Shown one piece after another: positions 1-6,651 of a DNA stretch of 17,953 bases. Made by a program: the position numbers and the translations under genes. The DNA comes from Chitinophagaceae bacterium. Its GTDB lineage: Bacteria; Bacteroidota; Bacteroidia; Chitinophagales; Chitinophagaceae. The stretch covers positions 1-17,953 of the forward strand of contig CANHSD010000028.1 in the NCBI GenBank assembly GCA_947463105.1, in the 5' to 3' direction. The notes under the pieces are model-generated. The model ran no database searches, was not told where the DNA came from, and was given only the letters and a program-made list of their open reading frames with translations. Position 1 is the first letter of the stretch. Each line of letters opens with the position of its first letter.

Positions 1-622
1 CCAAAAATTGGGCAATCCCTACCATATTGTTCCGATCCAACCTGTGTATGAAGCCATCCTTGGGTCATTGGATCCTTTGTTTGCTGGCACAGCATTCGGA
101 CTTGCTGAGGAGAACATTCAAAGCCGTAGCAGGGGAAATATCCTCATGGCCATTGCCAATAAGTTTGGTCATGTACTGCTCAATACATCCAACAAAAGCG
201 AACTGGCCACGGGCTATGGAACCTTGTATGGTGATATGGCAGGTGGGTTGAGTGTGATAGGTGATCTATACAAAACACAGGTATATGCCCTGGCACAATA
301 CATCAACAGCAAGGAAGAAATCATTCCTGGAAATATCCTCACCAAGGCGCCTTCAGCAGAGCTGAGACCCAATCAAAAGGACAGTGACAGCCTGCCCGAT
401 TATGATGTGTTGGACAGAATATTGTACCTCTACATTGAAAGGCGGAAAGGTCTTACCGACATCATTTCGGCTGGATTTGATGAAGCGCTGGTGAAGCGTG
501 CATTAAAACTGGTCAATGCCAGTGAATACAAGCGGAATCAGTTTTGCCCGATCATCAGGGTCAGCACCAAGGCCTTTGGTGTGGGAAGAAGGTTCCCGAT
601 TGTTGCAAAATACCTCAGTTAA
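1..622 (+). CDS. nadE: NAD(+) synthase, C-terminal part (5'-truncated)
   Basis: The gene is cut by the window edge; the reading frame begins at base 2 and about 206 C-terminal residues are visible. NadE amidates nicotinic acid adenine dinucleotide to NAD+ using ATP in the cytoplasm. The visible part matches the synthetase domain after its P-loop: ENIQSRSRGNILMAIAN, the LLNTSNKSELATGYGTLYGD block that contributes to nucleotide and substrate binding, GGLSVIGDLYKTQVY, and the TKAPSAELRPNQKDSDSLPDY segment, followed by a helical tail ending KAFGVGRRFPI. The tail resembles long glutamine-dependent NadE proteins, which carry an N-terminal nitrilase-type amidase domain, but that domain would lie outside the window, so the amidotransferase form is inference. 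The stop is 26 bases before rsgA, on the same strand. Family assignment is confident. Confidence 0.93.
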   Translation, partial: QKLGNPYHIVPIQPVYEAILGSLDPLFAGTAFGLAEENIQSRSRGNILMAIANKFGHVLLNTSNKSELATGYGTLYGDMAGGLSVIGDLYKTQVYALAQYINSKEEIIPGNILTKAPSAELRPNQKDSDSLPDYDVLDRILYLYIERRKGLTDIISAGFDEALVKRALKLVNASEYKRNQFCPIIRVSTKAFGVGRRFPIVAKYLS

Positions 623-648
623 CGCGATATGTTTACCTTGCAACAAGA

Positions 649-1575
649 ATGAAGGGAACCATCTATAAATCTACAGGAAGTTGGTACTCCGTAAAAGGAG
701 AGGATGGGGCTTTTTATAAGGCAAGGCTGAAGGGGAAATTCAAGATCGAGGGCATCACTTCAACCAATCCCATAGCAGTGGGCGATGAGGTTGCTTTTGA
801 CATGGAAGACGAACTGGAAAACAGGGTCATGATCACCGATCTTTTTCCGAGAAGAAATTATGTCAACCGGATATCTCCTGCCAACAGGAGAATGCACCAT
901 ATCATTGCCTCCAACCTTGACCAGTCCTTGTTGGTGGCCACACTCAAAGATCCCCGAACTTCTGTGGGTTTCATAGACCGCTTTCTGGTTACCTGCGAAG
1001 CCTTTCATATTCCTGCCATCGTGTTGTTCAACAAGGCAGATATTTATGGAGAGCAGGAGATGGAACTGTTTGAAAACAGAAAAGCGATGTACGAAGGGGT
1101 AGGCTACAAGGTACTCCTGACTTCTGTCAGAACAAAGGAAGGAATTGATTTGCTGAGGGATGTTTTGCATGATAGGATGACCTTGATCAGTGGACATTCG
1201 GGTGTTGGAAAATCAACCCTGATCAATGAGATCCTGGAAAATGAAAACATCCGCACCAGTGAAGTAAGTGACTGGAGTGGCAAGGGTATGCATACCACTA
1301 CATTTGCGGAAATGTATGATCTCCCCAAGGGCGGAAGATTGATCGACACGCCGGGCATGCGGGAGTTTGCCATCGCGGATATTTCAAAACAGGAGCTATC
1401 TCATTATTTTCCTGAAATGCGGGCCGTCATGAACGATTGCCAGTTCAATGATTGCATGCACATCAATGAGCCGGGTTGTGCAGTAAAAAATGCCGTCATC
1501 AAAGGGGAGATTCATGAGGAGCGTTATGTGAGCTATCTCACTATCCTGGACAGCATCCAGGAAAAGCAGTGGTAA
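649..1575 (+). CDS. rsgA: Ribosome small subunit-dependent GTPase A
   Basis: RsgA is a circularly permuted GTPase that acts late in 30S subunit maturation. The 308-residue protein has an N-terminal OB-fold region (about residues 1-70), then the permuted G motifs: G4 NKAD at 128-131, the P-loop GHSGVGKS at 182-189 and G3 DTPG at 233-236. A C-terminal zinc site follows, with C264, C269, H271 and C277 in the spacing typical of the family. The frame is open further upstream, but ATG at 649 is chosen because MKGTIYKSTGSWY fits the family N-terminus and the upstream part overlaps nadE. There is no Shine-Dalgarno sequence. A degenerate -7-like sequence (TATGTTTA, 628-635) lies just upstream, so the gene may have its own promoter or be read through from nadE. 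It is convergent with the next gene, with only 3 bases between the stops. Confidence 0.95.
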   Translation: MKGTIYKSTGSWYSVKGEDGAFYKARLKGKFKIEGITSTNPIAVGDEVAFDMEDELENRVMITDLFPRRNYVNRISPANRRMHHIIASNLDQSLLVATLKDPRTSVGFIDRFLVTCEAFHIPAIVLFNKADIYGEQEMELFENRKAMYEGVGYKVLLTSVRTKEGIDLLRDVLHDRMTLISGHSGVGKSTLINEILENENIRTSEVSDWSGKGMHTTTFAEMYDLPKGGRLIDTPGMREFAIADISKQELSHYFPEMRAVMNDCQFNDCMHINEPGCAVKNAVIKGEIHEERYVSYLTILDSIQEKQW

Positions 1576-1578
1576 TCA

Positions 1579-2091
1579 TTATTTGAACCAACTGCTGTAC
1601 ATCGTATAATTGTTGGCAATCCTTTCTATCTCTCCGCTGATTTTTTCGGGTGAAATGTCTTTCACTTTTTTGGCAGGTACGCCAGCAAAAATGGAACCTT
1701 CCGGTACGATGGTGCCTTCCAATACAACAGCGCCTGCTGCGATGATGGAGTTACTGCCGATGACAGCCCTGTCCATCACGATTGCGCCCATGCCAATCAG
1801 CACATTATCATGTACGGTGCAGCCATGAACAATGGCAGCATGTCCTATGCTCACATTGTTTCCGATGCTGGTTGGATTTTTTTCGTAGGTACAGTGGATG
1901 ACAGCATTGTCCTGGATGTTGACCCTGTTGCCAATGCTGATGCCATTTACATCGCCACGGACCACAGCATTGAACCAGATGCTGCAGTGGTCTCCCATGC
2001 GCACATCGCCAACAATGGTCGCATTGGGTGCAATGAATACTTCTTCACCAAACGAAGGAGAAATACCTTTTACAGGGAGAATGACCGGCAT
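1579..2091 (-). CDS. Gamma carbonic anhydrase family protein
   Basis: This 170-residue protein is a left-handed beta-helix built from hexapeptide repeats, such as IAPNATIVGDV, SIGNRVNIQDNAVI and VLIGMGAIVMDRAVIGSNSIIAAGAVV. The three histidines expected to bind the metal in gamma-class carbonic anhydrases are present: H66 (NAVIH), H84 and H89 (SIGHAAIVHGC). Size and motifs match the YrdA/PaaY/CaiE-like group, where carbonic anhydrase activity is often unproven, so the substrate is uncertain. Start at 2091 is chosen because MPVILPVKG fits family N-termini; the longer open frame runs antisense through the neighbouring aminotransferase and contains no hexapeptide repeats. A near-consensus -7 box (TAACTTTA on the minus strand, 2108 to 2101) lies 9 bases upstream of the start. 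Confidence 0.9.
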   Translation of the reverse strand: MPVILPVKGISPSFGEEVFIAPNATIVGDVRMGDHCSIWFNAVVRGDVNGISIGNRVNIQDNAVIHCTYEKNPTSIGNNVSIGHAAIVHGCTVHDNVLIGMGAIVMDRAVIGSNSIIAAGAVVLEGTIVPEGSIFAGVPAKKVKDISPEKISGEIERIANNYTMYSSWFK

Positions 2092-2133
2092 ATTTTTTCT
2101 TAAAGTTATTGCATATTGTGGAACTTTGCCTGC
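2092..2133. promoter_or_regulatory. Head-to-head promoter region, 42 bp
   Basis: This is the whole gap between two divergent start codons. On the minus strand TAACTTTA (2108 to 2101) and on the plus strand GAACTTTG (2121-2128) each differ by one base from the Bacteroidota -7 element TAnnTTTG. They form an inverted repeat (AAAGTT at 2102-2107, AACTTT at 2122-2127). Any -33 element of either promoter would have to lie close to or inside the opposite transcription unit. Promoter activity is inferred from motif and position only. Confidence 0.45.
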
Positions 2134-3327
2134 ATGAACCAACGGGAACTTTTCTTGCAGCATGTTGCACAAACCTCGGATGCGCCACTTGCATTGGAGA
2201 TTGTGAGGGCAGCGGGTTGCAAGATGTGGGACAGGGAAGGAAAGGAATACATCGATGTGATCAGTGGCATCAGCGTTTGCAATGTAGGCCATTGCAATCC
2301 AAGGGTTGTAAAAGCCATCAAGGATCAGGTTGATCAGTACATGCACATCATGGTTTACGGTGAATTGATTGAATCACCCCAGGTACAGTATGCCTCAAGG
2401 CTCGCCAGTTTGCTTCCAGCCACATTGGACGCCATTTATTTTACCAGTTCGGGTTCAGAAGCCACGGAGGGTGCCATGAAACTGGCCAAGCGCTTGACAG
2501 GACGAACCAACATGGTGGCTTTCAACGATTCCTATCATGGCTCAACACAGGGCGCACTGAGTGTGATGGGCAGTGAATATTGGCGGAACGCCTATCGGCC
2601 CCTGATTCCCGGAGTCAAACATGTTCACCACAATCAGTTTTCATCACTGGATGCAATCGATGAACATACTGCCTGCGTAATAGCAGAGCCGGTACAGGCT
2701 GAAAGAGGGGTTATGTCGCCTTCGATAGCGTGGATGAAAGCGCTCAGACAACGTTGCACTGAAACGGGCGCTTTGTTGGTGCTGGATGAAATACAGACAG
2801 GATTTGGGAGGACAGGAACGATGTTTGCCTTCGAACAATTTGATGTTGTACCCGATATCCTTTTGTTGGGCAAGGCCCTTGGAGGAGGCATGCCATTGGG
2901 ATCGTTTGTGGCATCAAAGCAAATGATGGACAGTTTCACCCTCAATCCAGTGCTTGGGCATATGACCACATTTGGTGGACACCCTGTTTGTTGTGCCGCT
3001 GGATTGGCTGCACTGGAATTTTTGGTTGAGGAAAAGCTGCTTGATCAGGTCCAAAAAAAGGAAATGCTTTTCAGGGAACTGTTGCATCATCCCATAATCA
3101 AGGACTTCAGGTCTGCGGGATTGTTGATGGCCATTGATTTTGGCACATGGGATTTGAACAAGAAAATCATTGATCGCTGCATTGCAAAAGGGGTATTCAC
3201 CGATTGGTTTCTTTTTGCTTCCCACTGCATGCGATTGGCCCCACCCCTGATCATTACAGAAGAAGAAATACGAGCAGCATGCGGTATCATCCTTGCCTGT
3301 TGTGATGATGAGCAAGCAAGTTGCTAG
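2134..3327 (+). CDS. Class III PLP-dependent aminotransferase
   Basis: This 397-residue protein belongs to fold-type I, class III aminotransferases (acetylornithine, 4-aminobutyrate and ornithine aminotransferase relatives). Visible landmarks are the phosphate-binding TSSGSEATEGAMKLAK (about 105-119), the NDSYHGSTQGALS block (131-143), the VIAEPVQAERG strand, D218 in LLVLDEIQTGFGRTG, which pairs with the pyridine nitrogen, and K247 in LLLGKALGGG, the Schiff-base lysine. All catalytic elements are intact. Substrate cannot be read from the sequence; Bacteroidota relatives are usually annotated only as aspartate aminotransferase family. ATG at 2134 is preferred over the in-frame TTG at 2116, which lies within the putative promoter. 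The stop is 22 bases from the carB stop on the other strand, and I see no terminator hairpin between them. Confidence 0.92.
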   Translation: MNQRELFLQHVAQTSDAPLALEIVRAAGCKMWDREGKEYIDVISGISVCNVGHCNPRVVKAIKDQVDQYMHIMVYGELIESPQVQYASRLASLLPATLDAIYFTSSGSEATEGAMKLAKRLTGRTNMVAFNDSYHGSTQGALSVMGSEYWRNAYRPLIPGVKHVHHNQFSSLDAIDEHTACVIAEPVQAERGVMSPSIAWMKALRQRCTETGALLVLDEIQTGFGRTGTMFAFEQFDVVPDILLLGKALGGGMPLGSFVASKQMMDSFTLNPVLGHMTTFGGHPVCCAAGLAALEFLVEEKLLDQVQKKEMLFRELLHHPIIKDFRSAGLLMAIDFGTWDLNKKIIDRCIAKGVFTDWFLFASHCMRLAPPLIITEEEIRAACGIILACCDDEQASC

Positions 3328-3349
3328 AAACTGAACCAGGGCAATTGGG

Positions 3350-6172
3350 TTATTTGCTCAGGTGCATGCTTCTTTCCTTGTACAAGGTCCTGAAATAAGG
3401 ATCCCTGAGGTCTTTGATGAAACGGATGGCCTCTCCAGTCGATTTCATTTCTGGTCCTAATTCCTTGCTGACGCCGGGGAATTTATCGAAACTGAACACC
3501 GGTTCCTTGATTGCAAAACCTTCCAATTTTTTCTCGTAGGTAAAATCAGTCAACTTGTGCGTTCCCATCATGATCTTGGTTGCAATGTTGAGGTAAGGAA
3601 TTTGATAGGCTTTGGCAATGAATGGCGTTGTTCTGGAAGCACGTGGATTGGCCTCAATCACAAATACCTGGCCTTTCTTGATGGCAAACTGTATATTGAT
3701 CAACCCCCTGATATCAAGGGCCCTTGCAATTTTTTCTGCATAGAACTCCATGGTGGTCACTTCAAGTGGCGTAAGGTTGAAGGCCGGAAGCACTGCATTG
3801 CTGTCTCCACTGTGAATGCCCGCTGGTTCAATGTGTTCCATCACACCCATCACATGGAAATTTTCGCCGTCGAAAATGCCATCAATTTCAGCTTCCTGGC
3901 AACGGTCCAGGAAATGGTCGATAAGGATCTTGTTGTCAGGCAAATGTTTGAGCAGGCTCACCACTGCGGACTCCAGTTCATCATCATTGATAACTATGCG
4001 CATTCTTTGTCCTCCCAAAACATAAGAAGGTCTGACCAGCACGGGGTATCCCACCTTTTTGGCCACTTCAACCGCTTCGTCAACGGTGTTGGCTGTTCCG
4101 TAGTTGGGATAGGGGATTTCCAGGCTTTTCAGCATATCACTGAATCGTCCACGGTCTTCGGCAATGTCCATGTTGTCAAAGGAGGTACCAATGATCTTGA
4201 TGCCTTTCTTGTGTAGTTTTTCGGCCAGCTTCAAGGCAGTTTGTCCACCCAGTTGTACAATGACTCCTTCAGGTTTTTCATACTCAATCAATTCCCAGAG
4301 GTGTTCCCAAAAAACAGGTTCAAAATAGAGCTTGTCTGCAATGTCAAAATCAGTGGAAACGGTTTCAGGATTGCAATTGACCATGATGGCTTCATAGCCG
4401 CATTCCTTGATGGCAAGCAAGCCATGTACACAGCAATAATCAAACTCAATGCCTTGTCCTATCCTGTTGGGTCCTGATCCCAGCACGATGATTTTTTTCT
4501 TGTCGCTTACCTTGCTTTCGTTGGTGCCATTGTTTTCAAAACTGCTGTAGAAATAAGGTGTTTTGGCCTCAAATTCTGCAGAACAGGTATCCACCATCTT
4601 GTAGACCCTGGTGATGCCAGCAGCCTTTCTTTTTTCATAGACAGCGTCCTCAGTACCATCCTGCATGATCTTGCAAATCTGCTCATCACTAAAGCCATGG
4701 TGTTTTGCTTTTTTGATCAATTCAATGGGCAGTGAATCAAATCTATATTTGGCAATTTCTTTCTCTACATCAACAATCTTCTGTATTTCGTATATGAACC
4801 ACCTGTCGATCAAGGTAGCCTGACAAACTGATTTTACGCTGATGCCCATCATCAGGGCATCCTTGATGCGGAATATTCTGTCCCATTTGGGTGTTTTGAG
4901 GTATTCCAATATCTCATTGGCATGCATCATGCTCTTGCCATAATATCCCAATCCTACCGCATTGTTTTCAAGGCTTTGGCAGGCCTTTTGAATGGCTTCT
5001 GTAAAGCTTCTGCCGATTGACATTACTTCACCTACAGATTTCATTTGAAGTCCTAGGGTATCATTGGCCCCTTTGAACTTGTCAAAATTCCATCTTGGAA
5101 CCTTAACGATGACATAATCCAGGGCAGGTTCAAAATAGGCTGAAGTGGTTTGGGTGATTTGGTTTTTTAACTCATCGAGGCTATAGCCTAGTGCAAGTTT
5201 TGCAGCAATTTTGGCAATGGGGTATCCTGTTGCTTTGGATGCCAGTGCTGAAGAGCGGCTCACGCGCGGGTTGATCTCAATGGCGATGATTTCTTCCGTT
5301 ACGGGGTTTAAGGCGAACTGCACGTTACAACCACCGGCAAAATTGCCAAGGTCACGCATCATCCTGATGGCGGTATCCCTCATCAGTTGAAAAGCAGTAT
5401 CGCTCAAGGTCATCGCAGGTGCAACCGTGATTGAATCTCCCGTATGTACACCCATGGGGTCAAAGTTCTCTACTGTACAAATAATGGCAACATTGTCCTT
5501 GGAGTCCCTGAGCAATTCAAGTTCAAATTCCTTCCATCCCAACACAGCCTTCTCCACCAGTACTTCATGAATGGGAGAGGCGGAAAGCCCCCTGTTCAAT
5601 GCTTCATCCAAAAATTCTTTGCTGTGCACAAAGCCACCACCGGTGCCACCCAACGTGAAAGAAGGCCTGATGACCAGTGGAAACCCAATTTCCTGTGCAA
5701 ACTCTTTTCCTTCCAAAAATGAGTTGGCTGTTCTTGCAGGCGCTACCTGGATGCCCATGCGGATCATCCACTGCCTGAAGAGTTCTCTGTCTTCGGCCTT
5801 GTCAATGGCTTTTATGTCCACTCCAATAAGCCTAACATTGTATTTTTCCCAAATTCCCAATTCTGCAGCCTCTTTTGCCAGGTTAAGGGCTGTTTGTCCT
5901 CCCATGGTGGCCAATACTGCATCAATCTGGTTCTCCTGAAGAATCTGTTCGATGCTTTCGGTATTCAATGGCAGGAGATAAACCTTGTCTGCCATCATGG
6001 GGTCGGTCATGATCGTTGCCGGATTGGAATTGATCAGGATCACCTTGATACCCTCTTCGCGGAGACTTCTGGCTGCCTGGGTACCTGAATAGTCAAATTC
6101 GCAGGCTTGGCCAATGATGATGGGTCCTGAACCGATGATGAGTACTGAATGGATCGAAGCGTCTTTTGGCAT
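3350..6172 (-). CDS. carB: Carbamoyl-phosphate synthase large subunit, lacking the C-terminal effector domain
   Basis: CarB makes carbamoyl phosphate from bicarbonate, ammonia (supplied by the CarA glutaminase) and two ATP, feeding pyrimidine and arginine synthesis. The 940-residue protein shows both homologous halves. The first begins LIIGSGPIIIGQACEFDYSG (about 11-30), with an ATP-grasp region around 130-340 including RPSFTLGGTGGG and EINPRVSRSSALASKATGYP. The oligomerization region follows, then the second half starting IIVLGSGPNRIGQGIEFDY (561-579) with RPSYVLGGQRM and EANPRASRTTPF. The protein ends about 30 residues after GPEMKSTGEA (907-916). The Escherichia coli enzyme is 1073 residues and continues into an MGS-like domain that binds UMP, IMP and ornithine; that domain is absent, and only 22 bases separate this stop from the convergent neighbour. 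No carA is in the window. The start fits family N-termini (MPKDASIHSVLIIG). Confidence 0.96.
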   Translation of the reverse strand: MPKDASIHSVLIIGSGPIIIGQACEFDYSGTQAARSLREEGIKVILINSNPATIMTDPMMADKVYLLPLNTESIEQILQENQIDAVLATMGGQTALNLAKEAAELGIWEKYNVRLIGVDIKAIDKAEDRELFRQWMIRMGIQVAPARTANSFLEGKEFAQEIGFPLVIRPSFTLGGTGGGFVHSKEFLDEALNRGLSASPIHEVLVEKAVLGWKEFELELLRDSKDNVAIICTVENFDPMGVHTGDSITVAPAMTLSDTAFQLMRDTAIRMMRDLGNFAGGCNVQFALNPVTEEIIAIEINPRVSRSSALASKATGYPIAKIAAKLALGYSLDELKNQITQTTSAYFEPALDYVIVKVPRWNFDKFKGANDTLGLQMKSVGEVMSIGRSFTEAIQKACQSLENNAVGLGYYGKSMMHANEILEYLKTPKWDRIFRIKDALMMGISVKSVCQATLIDRWFIYEIQKIVDVEKEIAKYRFDSLPIELIKKAKHHGFSDEQICKIMQDGTEDAVYEKRKAAGITRVYKMVDTCSAEFEAKTPYFYSSFENNGTNESKVSDKKKIIVLGSGPNRIGQGIEFDYCCVHGLLAIKECGYEAIMVNCNPETVSTDFDIADKLYFEPVFWEHLWELIEYEKPEGVIVQLGGQTALKLAEKLHKKGIKIIGTSFDNMDIAEDRGRFSDMLKSLEIPYPNYGTANTVDEAVEVAKKVGYPVLVRPSYVLGGQRMRIVINDDELESAVVSLLKHLPDNKILIDHFLDRCQEAEIDGIFDGENFHVMGVMEHIEPAGIHSGDSNAVLPAFNLTPLEVTTMEFYAEKIARALDIRGLINIQFAIKKGQVFVIEANPRASRTTPFIAKAYQIPYLNIATKIMMGTHKLTDFTYEKKLEGFAIKEPVFSFDKFPGVSKELGPEMKSTGEAIRFIKDLRDPYFRTLYKERSMHLSK

Positions 6173-6205
6173 GAGATGGACTTGAGATTATTGGTTGATG
6201 GGCAT

Positions 6206-6227
6206 AAAAAAACCGGGTTGTACCCGG
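6206..6227 (-). terminator. Hairpin plus T7 tract in the carB leader
   Basis: On the minus strand a perfect 6-bp GC-rich stem CCGGGT-ACA-ACCCGG (6227 to 6213) is followed at once by seven T (6212 to 6206), the form of an intrinsic terminator. It ends 33 bases before the carB ATG and begins only 4 bases after an exact -7 box. It could end transcripts coming from the small upstream gene, attenuate carB, or both. The plus strand has no T tract after the stem, so it is one-directional. Confidence 0.6.
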
Positions 6228-6231
6228 GGGG

Positions 6232-6239
6232 CAAAGGTA
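6232..6239 (-). promoter_or_regulatory. -7 box TACCTTTG, putative carB promoter
   Basis: The minus strand reads TACCTTTG, an exact match to the Bacteroidota -7 element TAnnTTTG. It is followed by six C (6231 to 6226), where the start point would be expected a few bases downstream, then GGG and the hairpin. I see no convincing -33 TTTG element at the usual spacing. Activity is inferred. Confidence 0.5.
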
Positions 6240-6318
6240 ATGTTTGGACATAACTTTGCGAAGGAAATATTCAGATATTCAATAAGATTGTCCTTTCTGT
6301 TGAAACTTGGTGGGAAAT

Positions 6319-6492
6319 TCAGGCCTGGTTATGGTAGGCAGCTATTTCAAAATCCTCCACAACTGCCGCTTTGCCCATATCTGGGAACTTGATGGCATCG
6401 TTCAAAGATTCATTTTCTCTTTTTTTGCTGATGACAACAACGGCGGCTAGTGCAGCCCAAACCAATACGATTTTTGTTATAATATATTTCAT
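6319..6492 (-). CDS. Small hypothetical single-pass membrane protein (57 aa)
   Basis: I do not recognise a family. The minus-strand frame begins MKYIITKIVLVWAALAAVVV, a hydrophobic segment (about residues 4-21) flanked by basic residues (K2, K7; then SKKRE at 22-26), and ends with a short polar tail KAAVVEDFEIAAYHNQA. This could be a small inner-membrane protein or an uncleaved signal anchor. Support: an ordinary ATG start, a coherent one-helix architecture and codon use like the neighbours. Against it: the short length, and an overlapping plus-strand open frame (6371-6562) that I judge to be its shadow. A relaxed -7-like sequence TATTATTTG (6526 to 6518, one base too long) lies 25 bases upstream of the start. 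It lies upstream of carB on the same strand, about 80 bases before the carB -7 box. Without this gene, 6173-6651 would be a 479-bp non-coding gap. Confidence 0.45.
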   Translation of the reverse strand: MKYIITKIVLVWAALAAVVVISKKRENESLNDAIKFPDMGKAAVVEDFEIAAYHNQA

Positions 6493-6549
6493 GGTGACGG
6501 TACTTCTTTATAGACAACAAATAATACCAATATGTTGTATGGCGGTATT

Positions 6550-6567
6550 GATTTTTATTTAAAAATC
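6550..6567. repeat. Perfect AT-rich dyad, 7-bp arms
   Basis: GATTTTT (6550-6556) and AAAAATC (6561-6567) form a perfect inverted repeat around the 4-base spacer ATTT. It lies between the divergent small gene and the M23 peptidase gene. It is too AT-rich to be a strong terminator and no plus-strand gene runs into it. It could be a protein binding site or chance in an AT-rich gap. Confidence 0.35.
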
Positions 6568-6582
6568 TGCCCAGGTGTCTGG

Positions 6583-6601
6583 AATCATGGATTTCATGAT
6601 T
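6583..6601. repeat. Perfect dyad upstream of the M23 gene, 7-bp arms
   Basis: AATCATG (6583-6589) and CATGATT (6595-6601) form a perfect inverted repeat with a 5-base spacer. Its centre is about 48 bases before the -7 box of the following peptidase gene, a position compatible with an upstream operator. No T tract follows, so it is not a terminator. Function is inferred from position. Confidence 0.4.
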
Positions 6602-6639
6602 TGTTGCGATTCCGGATGTAAAATGCCATCAACTGGCAG

Positions 6640-6647
6640 TAGCTTTG
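6640..6647 (+). promoter_or_regulatory. -7 box TAGCTTTG of the M23 peptidase gene
   Basis: TAGCTTTG matches TAnnTTTG exactly and is followed by CACC and then the ATG at 6652. Only four bases separate box and start codon, so the transcript would be leaderless or nearly so. No clear -33 element is seen. Confidence 0.55.
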
Positions 6648-6651
6648 CACC

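Noticed and set aside
544..648. N-terminal extension of rsgA
   Set aside because: It overlaps the nadE coding region in another frame and has no similarity to RsgA N-termini; the ATG at 649 gives a normal start.
2092..2346. Longer frame for the gamma-carbonic-anhydrase-like protein
   Set aside because: The extra 85 residues run antisense through the aminotransferase gene and contain no hexapeptide repeats; the ATG at 2091 fits the family.
3557..4216. Plus-strand open frame (219 codons) inside carB
   Set aside because: Its composition mirrors the antisense of conserved CarB motifs; no independent evidence of coding.
6523..6549. AATACC...GGTATT inverted repeat with T-rich flank
   Set aside because: The stem is only 6 bp, AT-rich and has a 15-base loop; no plus-strand gene precedes it.
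6371..6562. Plus-strand 63-residue open frame opposite the small membrane peptide gene
   Set aside because: It has no recognisable start context, ends in an AT-rich dyad region and looks like the antisense shadow of the minus-strand frame; it cannot be excluded fully.
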